Counted from the stretch's first letter, positions 8,474-16,959 are shown. The stretch is 64,000 nucleotides of DNA from Frigidibacter albus (GCF_009908165.1 NZ_JAAAUC010000001.1:1-64000); one strand, 5' to 3'. The notes: generated by a model from the letters alone, not told the origin. Translations and numbers: made by a program.

Positions 8474-9471
8474 AGACCCTGACACTTTCGCTGGCCACCC
8501 TGCTGCTGGGCGCAGCGCCTGCATTGGCCGAAGAACTGATCCTGTCGTCCTGGCTGCCGCCGCGCCATCCCATAGTGGTGAACGCCATCGAGCCCTGGGC
8601 CGAAGAGGTGGCCGAGGTCACCGAAGGCCGCGTCACCGTGCGGATCATGGCGCGCCCGCTGGGAACGCCGCCCGCGCATTTCGACATGGCCCGCGACGGC
8701 GTGGCCGACATCACCTATGGCCTGCACTCCTTCACCGAGGATGACCGCTTCGAGCGCGCGAAACTGGGGCAGTTCAGCTTCCTCGGCGATGACGCCGTGA
8801 CCAACTCGCAAGCCTACTGGGACATCTATACCGGCCAGCTGGACGCCTCCGCCGAACATGCGGGCACCCGTCTGCTGGGCCTGTTCATGCACGGCCCCGG
8901 GCTCTTGCACAACAACCAGCGCAAGATCGAGACGCCTGCCGACATGGCCGGCATGAAGATCCGCGTGCCGGGCGGCTATGCCGGGGACCTGGTCGCGGCC
9001 CTTGGCGCGGCGCCCTTGTTCATGTCCTCGCCCGAGGTCTATGAGCGGCTCTCGCGCGGCGTGATCGACGGCGTGGCCTTCACCTATGAGGCGATGACCG
9101 CCTTCAACCTGACCGACCACATCAAGTATTCGATGACGGTTCCGGGCGGGATCTACAACACCACCTGGTTCCTGGTGATGAACGAGGGCAAGTGGGAGGG
9201 CCTGTCCGAGGCCGACCGTGCCGCCATCGACGCCATCTCGGGCCCGGCTTTTGCCGAGCGGGTGGGCAAGGCCTGGAACGACGCCGACATTGCCGCCAAG
9301 GAAGAGGTCGGCGACAAGGTCGAGTTCCACGAGGCCAGCCCCGAGGTCGTGACCGCCCTGCGCGAGGCCGCATCCGCGCTGGAAGCGCAATGGGCCGAGG
9401 GTCTGGGCGAGTATGACGGCCTCGCCGCACTGGCCGAGTTCCGCAAGCGCACCGGGGTCGGCATCGAATGA
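8470..9471 (+). CDS. TRAP transporter substrate-binding protein DctP (transporter 1)
   Basis: A 333-residue periplasmic protein with a cleavable signal peptide (MKTLTLSLATLLLGAAPALA) and the DctP fold. The segment MAGMKIRVPGG near residue 160 carries the Arg that usually salt-bridges the substrate carboxylate, and residues 180-215 (SPEVYERLSRGVIDGV) are typical of TRAP receptors. Being translationally coupled to maiA, it probably captures the aromatic acid that feeds homogentisate, such as a hydroxyphenylacetate or homogentisate itself. The ligand is an inference. Confidence 0.93.
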   Translation: MKTLTLSLATLLLGAAPALAEELILSSWLPPRHPIVVNAIEPWAEEVAEVTEGRVTVRIMARPLGTPPAHFDMARDGVADITYGLHSFTEDDRFERAKLGQFSFLGDDAVTNSQAYWDIYTGQLDASAEHAGTRLLGLFMHGPGLLHNNQRKIETPADMAGMKIRVPGGYAGDLVAALGAAPLFMSSPEVYERLSRGVIDGVAFTYEAMTAFNLTDHIKYSMTVPGGIYNTTWFLVMNEGKWEGLSEADRAAIDAISGPAFAERVGKAWNDADIAAKEEVGDKVEFHEASPEVVTALREAASALEAQWAEGLGEYDGLAALAEFRKRTGVGIE

Positions 9472-9971
9472 CGCACCCCGACGCCCCACCCCCGGACATG
9501 ATCCCCGGGCGCACCCCGCATGTTCAGGCCACATGGTATCGCCTTCTGGCGGCGATGGCGGCCCTGCTGATCCTGTCACTGATTGCGGTGACCTGCATCG
9601 ACGTGGTGGGCCGCTACCTGATGAACCGCCCCTTCGGGGGCGCGTTCGAGCTGACGCAGATGCTGTTGGCGGCGCTGGTCTTCGTGGCGCTGCCGCTGAC
9701 CACGGCGGATGGCGGCCATGTCGAGGTCGACCTGGCGCTGCACCTGCTGCCGCCCGCGGCGCAGGCGGCCTTGGGCTGGTTTGCCGGGCTGGTCTCGGCA
9801 GTGGTGCTGGGGGTGTTTGCCTGGCGGCTGGTGCTGATCGGCGCGGCGCAGCTGCATGAAGGCACGCGCAGCGCGTCCCTCGCGCTGCCGATGGCACCGC
9901 TGGCCTTCCTGGCGGCCGCAAGCTGTGCCGTCTCTGCCATCGCCGTGCTGATGCGGAGGGGCCGCACATGA
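9468..9971 (+). CDS. TRAP transporter small permease DctQ (transporter 1)
   Basis: A 167-residue protein with four predicted transmembrane segments and the DctQ signature DVVGRYLMNRPFGGAFELTQM followed by a GGHVEVDL loop. It pairs with the large permease to form the sodium-coupled uptake channel. It overlaps dctP and dctM by ATGA at both ends. Confidence 0.92.
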   Translation: MTHPDAPPPDMIPGRTPHVQATWYRLLAAMAALLILSLIAVTCIDVVGRYLMNRPFGGAFELTQMLLAALVFVALPLTTADGGHVEVDLALHLLPPAAQAALGWFAGLVSAVVLGVFAWRLVLIGAAQLHEGTRSASLALPMAPLAFLAAASCAVSAIAVLMRRGRT

Positions 9972-11278
9972 CCCTGTCCTTGATCGCCATCGCCGTCCTG
10001 CTGCTTTTGATGCTGGCCCGCGTGCCCATCGCCTTTGCCATGGCGCTGGTGGGGGGCGTCGGCTTCGCCATCATGCGCGGATGGGGCCCTGCCGGTTCGA
10101 TGGTCGGCAATGCGGTGTTCGAGACCGGGCTGAACTATTCGCTGTCGGTGGTGCCGCTGTTCATCTTCATGGGCAATGTGCTGGCCGGATCGGGCATCGC
10201 GCAAGGGCTGTTCGCCGCCGCCAACCGGGTGTTCGGCAAGATGCGGGGCGGGCTGGCCATGGCCAGCGTGCTGTCTTGCGGCGGGTTCTCGGCCGTCAGC
10301 GGCTCGTCCCTCGCCACCGCGGCGACCATGGCCAAGGTCGCCATGCCCTCGATGCGGGCCTTCGGCTATGCCGACAGCCTGGCGGCGGGGTCGATCGCGG
10401 CGGGCGGCACGCTTGGCATCCTGATCCCGCCTTCGGTCGTGCTGATCATCTTCGGCCTGCTGACCGAGGCCGATATCGGCAAGCTGTTCCTGGCCGGCAT
10501 CTTGCCGGGGATGCTGGGGATCGTCGGCTATCTGGTGGCGGTGCTGGTTGCCGTCCGCCTGAATCCCGGCCTTGCGCCGCAAGGCGTTGCCGCCGCGCCG
10601 CTGACCCGGAGCGATGCCGTCAGCGTGGCGGCGGTGCTGGCGCTGTTTGCCTTCATCATGATCGGCATCTATGGCGGCTTCTTCACCCCCATCGAGGCTG
10701 CCGGTATGGGCGCCGCCTTCGCCCTGCTGATCGCCGCCGCAACCGGCGGCCTCTCGCGGCTCAAACTGTGGAGGGCGTTTCTGGACAGTGCCACGGCCTC
10801 GGCAATGATCTTCGTCATCATCATCGGGGCCGAGATCTTCGGCAATTTCATCACCTTCGCCGGCCTGCCCGACACGCTGGCCTCTGTCATCGGAGACATG
10901 GGCCTGTCGCCCTGGCTGGTGCTGATCCTGATCGTGCTGGTCTACATGGTTCTGGGCTGCTTCCTCGAAAGCCTGTCGATGATCTTGCTGACGGTGCCGG
11001 TCTTCTACCCGCTGGTGATGAACCTCGACTTCGGGCTGGTCAGCCTGCAGGACCCCGAGGCGGTGCTGATCTGGTTCGCCATCATCGTGGTGGTGGTGAC
11101 CGAGATCAGCCTGATCACGCCGCCGGTGGGCATGAACGTCTTCGTGCTGCGCACGGTTCTGCCCGACGTGCCGCTGGGGACGATCTTTCGCGGCGTCGTG
11201 CCGTTCTGGATCGCCGATATCGTCCGGCTGGCGATCATCATCGCGCTGCCGGTCCTGTCCCTGTATCTGGTCGGATGA
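9968..11278 (+). CDS. TRAP transporter large permease DctM (transporter 1)
   Basis: The 436-residue membrane protein has about 12-13 hydrophobic segments. Conserved DctM regions include FSAVSGSSLATAATMAKVAMP, GSIAAGGTLGILIPPSVVLIIFG and LITPPVGMNVFVL. It forms the translocation unit with DctQ. Last gene of the fahA operon. Confidence 0.95.
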   Translation: MTLSLIAIAVLLLLMLARVPIAFAMALVGGVGFAIMRGWGPAGSMVGNAVFETGLNYSLSVVPLFIFMGNVLAGSGIAQGLFAAANRVFGKMRGGLAMASVLSCGGFSAVSGSSLATAATMAKVAMPSMRAFGYADSLAAGSIAAGGTLGILIPPSVVLIIFGLLTEADIGKLFLAGILPGMLGIVGYLVAVLVAVRLNPGLAPQGVAAAPLTRSDAVSVAAVLALFAFIMIGIYGGFFTPIEAAGMGAAFALLIAAATGGLSRLKLWRAFLDSATASAMIFVIIIGAEIFGNFITFAGLPDTLASVIGDMGLSPWLVLILIVLVYMVLGCFLESLSMILLTVPVFYPLVMNLDFGLVSLQDPEAVLIWFAIIVVVVTEISLITPPVGMNVFVLRTVLPDVPLGTIFRGVVPFWIADIVRLAIIIALPVLSLYLVG

Positions 11279-11282
11279 CCAA

Positions 11283-11312
11283 AGGGCGGGGGCCCCCTGC
11301 GGCCTCCGCCCT
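11283..11312 (+). terminator. hairpin after the first TRAP operon
   Basis: AGGGCGG at 11283-11289 pairs with CCGCCCT at 11306-11312. A short TGTTCCCC follows, not a strong T-run. It lies 4 bases after the dctM stop. Confidence 0.4.
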
Positions 11313-11386
11313 GTTCCCCTCGCGCCTTTCGCGCGATAACACCCATCAGGCCGCCCGCCCCCCGCCCGCCCGCCGAAGGTGCGAAC

Positions 11387-11839
11387 ATGCATATCGAGAC
11401 GTTTTTCCCCTATCAGCTTGCCATCACCGCCGCGGCCTTCTCGCGGCAGCTCGTCAAGGTCTATGGCCGCGATCACGGCCTCTCGCGTGAGGAGTGGCGG
11501 CTGCTGTTCCTGCTGGCGGATGCGGGCGGGCTCGACTCGCTGCAGATCGCGCAGCGCACCTCGCTGGACAAGGTGCAGGTCAGCCGCGCCGCAACCCGGC
11601 TGGAGGAGAAGGGCCTGATCACGCGCGAGGTGTCGGGAAGCGACCGGCGGCTGCGCAACTATGCTGTGACGCCCGAAGGCCGCAGCCTGTTCGCGCTGGC
11701 CTTTGCCGGGGTCGAGAAGCGGGCGGCCGAAATTCTGGGGGCGCTGTCGCCCGAGGATCACGCCGCGCTGCTGCAAGGCATAGCCGCACTTGGCCGGGCC
11801 ATCGAAGAGACGGCCAAGACCCCGGATCCGGCGTCCTGA
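11387..11839 (+). CDS. MarR-family transcriptional regulator
   Basis: The 150-residue winged-helix protein contains SLQIAQRTSLDKVQVSRAATRLEEKG (recognition helix) and the wing SGSDRRLRNYAVTPEG. Its opening, HIETFFPYQLAITAAAFSRQL, resembles the MarR at 5001, so the two look like diverged paralogues bracketing the homogentisate genes. It starts at ATG 11387 with GAAGG upstream. Its stop abuts, without a gap, the stop of the LuxR-type gene on the other strand. Which palindromes it binds cannot be told from sequence. Confidence 0.88.
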   Translation: MHIETFFPYQLAITAAAFSRQLVKVYGRDHGLSREEWRLLFLLADAGGLDSLQIAQRTSLDKVQVSRAATRLEEKGLITREVSGSDRRLRNYAVTPEGRSLFALAFAGVEKRAAEILGALSPEDHAALLQGIAALGRAIEETAKTPDPAS

Positions 11840-12571
11840 CTAGCCCATCACCGCCGCCAGCAGATCGGCCGAACGAGACACGCCCAGCTTCAGATAGGCG
11901 CGCTGGCGATAGGTCAGCACCGAGGATTGCGCGATCTGCAGATCCTCGGCAATCGTCCGCGCCGGGTGGCCGGCCATGGAGCGGGCGCAGACGGCGCGTT
12001 CGCGCGGGGTCAGCACCGGATGCGCATCAGCCAGCCGCCGCTCGATCCGCGGGACGATATCAGCATCGGACGGCGCCGCCGTGATTTGCCGCAGCCCGGT
12101 GATCGCCAGCTGCGCCAGCCCGCCCAGTTGGGCCATGTCGACATGCTCGCCCGACCGGCGGTGGTAGAAGGTGACCATCAGGCAGTCCTCCCGGAACCGC
12201 CAGCCAAAGCAGATCTTCTCGGCAAAGCGCGGCTTCTCGAAACACAGCTTGCGATAGGGCGACAGCACGATGGCATCCGCCGGGATGCGGCAGGCAAAGC
12301 CGCTGCCCGGATGCGCCGCGCGCCGGGCGTCCTGCGCCGGGTCGCTCCGGTGAAAGCGGCTGGAGTAGGCATGGGCGCGGTCCGATGCATCGTCAAGATC
12401 GCTGCCCGAGGCCAGAGTCTGCGGCACATCCCCCACGACGCGGCAGGCGAACAACTCATCCACGCCCGCGACCGATTGCGCCAGATCCAGCAGGCGCTCG
12501 GCAAACAGCCCGCCGTCGCGCGCCTCCAGCAGCGCCCCGGCACGGTCTGGGTCGATCAGGCCGGACAGCAT
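11840..12571 (-). CDS. LuxR-family (LuxR-type HTH) transcriptional regulator
   Basis: A 243-residue regulator with a C-terminal GerE-type HTH: HPVLTPRERAVCARSMAGHPARTIAEDLQIAQSSVLTYRQRAYLKLGVSRSADLL. The N-terminal 170 residues are a sensor domain I cannot name; there is no receiver Asp pocket. ATG 12571 has GGAGG upstream; GTG 12574 is an alternative. It is divergent from the metallo-beta-lactamase-fold gene, which it probably controls together with the operator at 12618-12637. Confidence 0.85.
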   Translation of the reverse strand: MLSGLIDPDRAGALLEARDGGLFAERLLDLAQSVAGVDELFACRVVGDVPQTLASGSDLDDASDRAHAYSSRFHRSDPAQDARRAAHPGSGFACRIPADAIVLSPYRKLCFEKPRFAEKICFGWRFREDCLMVTFYHRRSGEHVDMAQLGGLAQLAITGLRQITAAPSDADIVPRIERRLADAHPVLTPRERAVCARSMAGHPARTIAEDLQIAQSSVLTYRQRAYLKLGVSRSADLLAAVMG

Positions 12572-12617
12572 CACGATTCCTCCCTCTGTCCCCTGATCTG
12601 ATGACATACAGGAGCAG

Positions 12618-12637
12618 ATCGTTGCAATAGAAATGAT
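12618..12637 (+). promoter_or_regulatory. palindromic operator candidate, copy 5
   Basis: ATCGTTGCA AT AGAAATGAT lies 31 bases before the start at 12668. Its first ten bases are identical to those of the fahA operator at 6505. It links this operon to the homogentisate genes. Confidence 0.55.
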
Positions 12638-12667
12638 TTCGACCTGATGTTCACCGGGAGAGAGATC

Positions 12668-13627
12668 ATGGCGAAACCCTTCGCATCCGCAGCCGATACC
12701 GACATCAAGACCGACACCTTGGAAACCCTGGGCGAGGGCGTCTATGCGCTGACCGCCGAGGGCGATCCCAATGTCGGCGCCGTCGAGGGCGAGGATTTCG
12801 TCGTCGCCATCGAAAGCCGCGCCACCCCCGCCGCCTCGCGCGAGTGGCTGAAGATCCTGCGCGAGCAGACCGACAAGCCGGTGCGCTATCTGGTGCTGAC
12901 CCATTACCACGCCGTCCGTGTGCTGGGGGCCAGCGCCTTTGACGCCGTCGATATCCTGATGTCTGAGGCCAGCCGCGATCTGGTGGCAGAGCGGGGCGAG
13001 CAGGACTGGAAGAGCGAGTTCGGCCGGATGCCGCGCCTGGCCAAGAACGCCGAAGAGGTGCCCGGCCTGACCTGGCCGACCATCACCTTCAAGGACAGCT
13101 ACGACATTGATCTCGGCGGTGATCGCGGCCGGCTTGAGCTGCGCTTTGTGGGCCGCGGCCATACCGGCGGCGATGTCGCCGTCTGGCACGACAAGACGCG
13201 CACGCTGTTCGCCGGCGATCTGGTCGAGTCCAAGGCCGCGCTTTATACTGGCGACGCCTATCACTTCGACTGGGCGGGAAAGACGCTCGACAACGTCAAG
13301 GCCTACCGCGCCGACAATCTGGTCGGCGGGCGCGGCGCCGTCTCGCGCGGCGTGGCCGAGACGGATGCCGCTGTCGAACAGACCCGCAAGTTCCTGAACG
13401 GCATGATCGAGAATGTCGGCCGCGTCCACAAGGCGGGCGGCACTCTGCGCGCGGCCTTCGAGGCGACACGCGATGCGCTGGCCCCCGAGTTCGGCGCCTG
13501 GCCGATCTTCGAGCATTGCCTGCCCTTCGACGTGCAGCGCCTGTGGGATGAATTTGACGGCATCGAGCATCCCCGCATCTGGACGGCCGAGCGGGACCGC
13601 GAGGTCTGGGCCAAGCTGCAGGACTGA
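12668..13627 (+). CDS. metallo-beta-lactamase-fold hydrolase with a non-canonical metal motif
   Basis: This 319-residue protein has the MBL topology: YLVLTHYHAVRVLGA where the canonical HxHxDH stands, then GRGHTGGDVAVWH and LFAGDLVES as later metal-ligand regions. In the first motif the Asp and third His are replaced (HYHAVR), so a reduced or altered metal site is expected. ATG 12668 follows GGGAGAGAG. It heads the operon with the flavin monooxygenase and aldehyde dehydrogenase. The substrate is unknown; a lactone or thioester hydrolase role in the same pathway is an inference. Confidence 0.82.
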   Translation: MAKPFASAADTDIKTDTLETLGEGVYALTAEGDPNVGAVEGEDFVVAIESRATPAASREWLKILREQTDKPVRYLVLTHYHAVRVLGASAFDAVDILMSEASRDLVAERGEQDWKSEFGRMPRLAKNAEEVPGLTWPTITFKDSYDIDLGGDRGRLELRFVGRGHTGGDVAVWHDKTRTLFAGDLVESKAALYTGDAYHFDWAGKTLDNVKAYRADNLVGGRGAVSRGVAETDAAVEQTRKFLNGMIENVGRVHKAGGTLRAAFEATRDALAPEFGAWPIFEHCLPFDVQRLWDEFDGIEHPRIWTAERDREVWAKLQD

Positions 13628-13649
13628 TCGGGGAAAAGGGGAGGAGATC

Positions 13650-15230
13650 ATGGCAAATATCGCGGGCATTCCCGTCTACAAGGAGATCGGGGCCACGCCA
13701 GCGCCCGTGACGGCGCAGGACCGGGCGCCGGTGGTGGTGATCGGCGCAGGACCGGTGGGCCTTGCCATGGCGCTGGATCTGGGGCGGCGCGGACATGCTG
13801 TCACCGTGCTGAACCGGCTGGATTTCGTCGCGCATTGCTCCAAGGCGATCTGCTTTTCCAAGCGCTCGCTGGACATTCTGGACCGGCTGGGCGTGCGCGA
13901 CCCCGCGGTCGGGAAGGGCGTGACCTGGAACCTCGGCAAGGTGTTCTGGGGGGCGGAGCCGGAGCCCGTCTACCAGTTCGACATGCTGCCGGTGAAGGGC
14001 CAGAAGAATCCCGGCTTCATCAACATCCAGCAATATTACATCGAGGATTACCTGCTGGAGGGATGCCGCGCCCATCCCAATGTCGACATCCGCTGGGGCC
14101 ACCGCCTGACCTCGCTCACGCCGCTGCAGGGCGGGGTGGAGGTTGAGGTGCAGACGGATGCGGGCAGCTACACCCTGCACGCCGACTGGCTGATCGCCTG
14201 CGACGGGGCGCGGTCCACCGTGCGCGACCAGATGGGGCTGGATTTTGAGGGGCGGGTATTCGAGGACAACTTCCTCATCGCCGATATCCGCATGACGCAT
14301 GAGATGCCGTCCGAGCGCTGGTTCTGGTTCGACCCGCCCTTCAACCCCGGCCGCTCGGCGCTGATGCACAAACAACCCGACAACGTCTGGCGGCTGGATT
14401 TCCAGTTGGGCTGGAATGTCGACCGCGAGGCCGCGGTGCGCCCTGAAAACGTCGATCCCTTCATCCGCGCCATGCTGGGCGAGGATGTCCGATACGAACG
14501 CGAATGGTATTCCGTCTACACCTTCCAGTGCCGCCGCATGGCGCGGTTCGTGCATGGGCGCGTGGTCTTTGCCGGCGATGCCGCGCATCTGGTCTCGCCC
14601 TTCGGGGCGCGCGGCTGCAATGGCGGCTTCGCCGATATCGACAATCTGGGATGGAAGCTGGACCTTGTCCTGACCGGGCAGGCGGATGCCGCGCTGATCG
14701 AGACCTATAATGACGAGGCAATTGTCACGGCGGATGAGAACATCCTGAACTCGACCCGCTCCACCGATTTCCTGACGCCCAAGTCGACAGCCAGTCAGGC
14801 CCTGCGCGACGCGGTGCTGGAACTGGCGCGCGACCACGCCTTTGCCCGGCCATTCGTGAACTCGGGCCGGCTGTCCACGCCGGTCAGCTATCCCGTCAGC
14901 AGCCTCTCCACGCCGGATCAAGCTTCGTGGTCGGGCGGGGTGCCACCCGGCAGCCCGATGCTGGACGCCCCGTATCAGGCTGGTTGGCTGCTTGAAACTC
15001 TGGGCGATGACTTCGCGCTGCTGACCCATGCTTGGGACGGCGATCCCCCCGCCGGGTTGCGTGTGCTGCAGCTGGACGAGGCAGCGGCCTCGCGGCTGGC
15101 GATGCCGCCAGGATCGGCTTGTCTGGTGCGCCCCGATCAATATGTGGCCGCGCGCTGGCATCAGCCGACGACTGCTGCCGTGCAATCCGCCCTGTCACGC
15201 GCGAAGGGGGCCGCGCCATGCCTGCACTGA
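13650..15230 (+). CDS. FAD-dependent aromatic monooxygenase (group A flavoprotein)
   Basis: This 526-residue enzyme has PF01494 architecture: VVVIGAGPVGLAMALDLGRRGHAV for the ADP part of FAD, CDGARSTVR (DG motif) near residue 190, and RVVFAGDAAHLVSPFGARGCNGGFADIDNLGWKL (GD motif) near 305-340. A C-terminal thioredoxin-like domain follows, as in PheA/MhpA-type hydroxylases. It should hydroxylate an aromatic acid with NAD(P)H and O2. Because the window has hmgA-fahA-maiA but no hppD, hydroxylation of 3- or 4-hydroxyphenylacetate to homogentisate is an attractive hypothesis. The substrate is not shown by sequence. Confidence 0.85.
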   Translation: MANIAGIPVYKEIGATPAPVTAQDRAPVVVIGAGPVGLAMALDLGRRGHAVTVLNRLDFVAHCSKAICFSKRSLDILDRLGVRDPAVGKGVTWNLGKVFWGAEPEPVYQFDMLPVKGQKNPGFINIQQYYIEDYLLEGCRAHPNVDIRWGHRLTSLTPLQGGVEVEVQTDAGSYTLHADWLIACDGARSTVRDQMGLDFEGRVFEDNFLIADIRMTHEMPSERWFWFDPPFNPGRSALMHKQPDNVWRLDFQLGWNVDREAAVRPENVDPFIRAMLGEDVRYEREWYSVYTFQCRRMARFVHGRVVFAGDAAHLVSPFGARGCNGGFADIDNLGWKLDLVLTGQADAALIETYNDEAIVTADENILNSTRSTDFLTPKSTASQALRDAVLELARDHAFARPFVNSGRLSTPVSYPVSSLSTPDQASWSGGVPPGSPMLDAPYQAGWLLETLGDDFALLTHAWDGDPPAGLRVLQLDEAAASRLAMPPGSACLVRPDQYVAARWHQPTTAAVQSALSRAKGAAPCLH

Positions 15231-15409
15231 ACCTGACGCTGAACCTCAGCCAGCATGACGATCTTTATGATCAGTTGGTCCGGATGCACGAGGGACTCAG
15301 CGATGCCGAAAGCCTGCGCCTGTGGTCGCGGCTGGCGCTGATCCTGATCAATCATATCGGCGACCGGCAGGTGACCGAGGAGGCAATCGCCGCTGCACGG
15401 CCGCTCTGA
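15218..15409 (+). CDS. DUF2783-like small protein
   Basis: A 63-residue acidic protein (LNLSQHDDLYDQLVRMHEGLSDAESLRLWSRLALILINHIGD) starting at ATG 15218, inside the last codons of the monooxygenase gene. The sequence pattern and position match, from memory, the DUF2783 family found beside FAD-dependent monooxygenases. A role as partner or stabiliser of the hydroxylase is inferred from the overlap and conserved pairing only. Confidence 0.75.
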   Translation: MPALNLTLNLSQHDDLYDQLVRMHEGLSDAESLRLWSRLALILINHIGDRQVTEEAIAAARPL

Positions 15410-15431
15410 ATCAAACGTCTGGGAGGACAAG

Positions 15432-16817
15432 ATGACCATTTCGACGACCGGGAGACCCGCAGGCTTCGCCGTCCACAACCCCGCTACCGGAGCCGTAATC
15501 GGGGAAGCCCCCAACATGACCGCTGCCGATCTGGACCGCGCGGTGGCACGGGCCCGCGCAGCGCAGCCTGGCTGGGCGGCGGCCTCCGATGACCAGCGCG
15601 CCGAGGTATGCCGCGCTCTCGCGGCGCTGCTGACCGATCACTCCGAAGAATTGGCGCGCCTTCTGACGCAAGAGCAGGGCAAGCCGCTGAACGGCCTCGG
15701 CTCGCGGTGGGAAATCGGCGGGGCCGCCGCATGGGCGGGCTATACCGCCGGGCTCTCCTTGCCCCCAAAGGTCTTGCAGGATGATGCGGCCGGCCGTGTC
15801 GAGTTGCACCGCAAGCCCGTGGGCGTCGTCGGGTCGATCACGCCGTGGAATTTCCCGGTGCTGATTGCCATCTGGCACATCGTCCCCGCGCTCCGCGTCG
15901 GCAATACGGTCGTCATGAAACCCTCGCCGCTGACACCGCTGGCGGCCTTGCGATTTGTGGAGCTGGCTTCGGCGGTTCTCCCTGCGGGCGTGCTGACCAT
16001 CGTCACCGGCGATGACCGCGCCGTCAATCTGGGGGCCGAGATGTCCAGCCATCCCGGCATCGACAAGATCGTCTTCACCGGGTCCATCGCCACGGGCCGG
16101 CAGGTCATGCGTTCGGCCGCAGGAACGCTCAAGCGGCTGACGCTCGAACTGGGGGGCAATGACGCAGGCATCGTGCTGCCCGACGCCGATCCGGGCCTGA
16201 TCGCCGAGGGCCTGTTCTGGGGCGCGTTCATCAACAACGGCCAGACCTGTGCCGCGCTCAAGCGGCTCTATGTCCATGACGACATCCACGATCAGGTGTG
16301 CGAGGCGCTGGTCGAATATACCCGCAACATCCCGGTGGGTGACGGAATGGACGAGGCGTCGATCCTGGGCCCGCTCCAGAACCGGATGCAGTTCGATGTC
16401 GTGTCCGGCCTTGTGGCCAGCGCGGCGAACCGCGGGCAGGTTCTGTTGGGCGGCAAGCCAGGCGAGGGGCTGTTCTTCCCGCCGACCCTCATCGCAGGTC
16501 TTGCCAACGGCGATCCGCTTGTCGATCGCGAGCAATTTGGTCCCGCTCTGCCTATCATCCGCTACACCGACATCGCGGGTGCGGTGGCTGCTGCGAACGA
16601 CAACCCCAACGGCCTCGGGGGGTCGGTCTGGAGCTCTGACCCCGATGCGGCACGGGCGCTGGCCCTGCAGCTCGAATGCGGGTCGGTCTGGATCAACAAG
16701 CACGGCGCGGTTCAGCCCAATGCACCCTTCGGCGGGGTCAAATCATCGGGCATGGGCGTCCAATTCGCCGAGGAGGGCCTGGCCGAGAACACGGTAGCAC
16801 AGGTCGTCTTCGGTTGA
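15432..16817 (+). CDS. NAD(P)-dependent aldehyde dehydrogenase
   Basis: The 461-residue protein has the ALDH signatures: TPWNFPVLIAIWHIVPALRVGNTVVMKPS (cofactor Asn and Lys), FTGSIATGRQVM, the general-base Glu in LELGGNDA, and the catalytic Cys in NNGQTCAALKRL. The C-terminal PFGGVKSSGMG is typical. It belongs to the aldehyde-dehydrogenase group resembling succinate-semialdehyde or betaine-aldehyde enzymes; the substrate is unassigned. It is the last gene of the MBL-monooxygenase-DUF2783 operon, so an aldehyde from side-chain breakdown is likely. Confidence 0.92.
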   Translation: MTISTTGRPAGFAVHNPATGAVIGEAPNMTAADLDRAVARARAAQPGWAAASDDQRAEVCRALAALLTDHSEELARLLTQEQGKPLNGLGSRWEIGGAAAWAGYTAGLSLPPKVLQDDAAGRVELHRKPVGVVGSITPWNFPVLIAIWHIVPALRVGNTVVMKPSPLTPLAALRFVELASAVLPAGVLTIVTGDDRAVNLGAEMSSHPGIDKIVFTGSIATGRQVMRSAAGTLKRLTLELGGNDAGIVLPDADPGLIAEGLFWGAFINNGQTCAALKRLYVHDDIHDQVCEALVEYTRNIPVGDGMDEASILGPLQNRMQFDVVSGLVASAANRGQVLLGGKPGEGLFFPPTLIAGLANGDPLVDREQFGPALPIIRYTDIAGAVAAANDNPNGLGGSVWSSDPDAARALALQLECGSVWINKHGAVQPNAPFGGVKSSGMGVQFAEEGLAENTVAQVVFG

Positions 16818-16828
16818 GAGCCGCCCCT

Positions 16829-16853
16829 GCGGCGGCGTTAGGGACGCCGCCGC
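16829..16853 (+). terminator. strong GC hairpin after the aldehyde dehydrogenase gene
   Basis: GCGGCGGCGT at 16829-16838, loop TAGGG, and ACGCCGCCGC at 16844-16853 form a perfect 10-bp stem 11 bases after the stop codon. No T-run follows. Confidence 0.55.
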
Positions 16854-16959
16854 GAGGCATGGCCGGGTCGTGTTGTCCCCGCGCCGGAGGCTCACGCGCG
16901 GGACCGGAACGATCCTGCCGTCGCGCGCGCGGGATGATAGACATGTGGGGCCGGCCCGC

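Noticed and set aside
9614-11776. A 720-residue minus-strand open frame opposite dctQ/dctM
   Set aside because: His/Asp/Gln/Arg-rich composition is the usual antisense shadow of GC-rich membrane protein genes; dctM motifs are clear on the plus strand.
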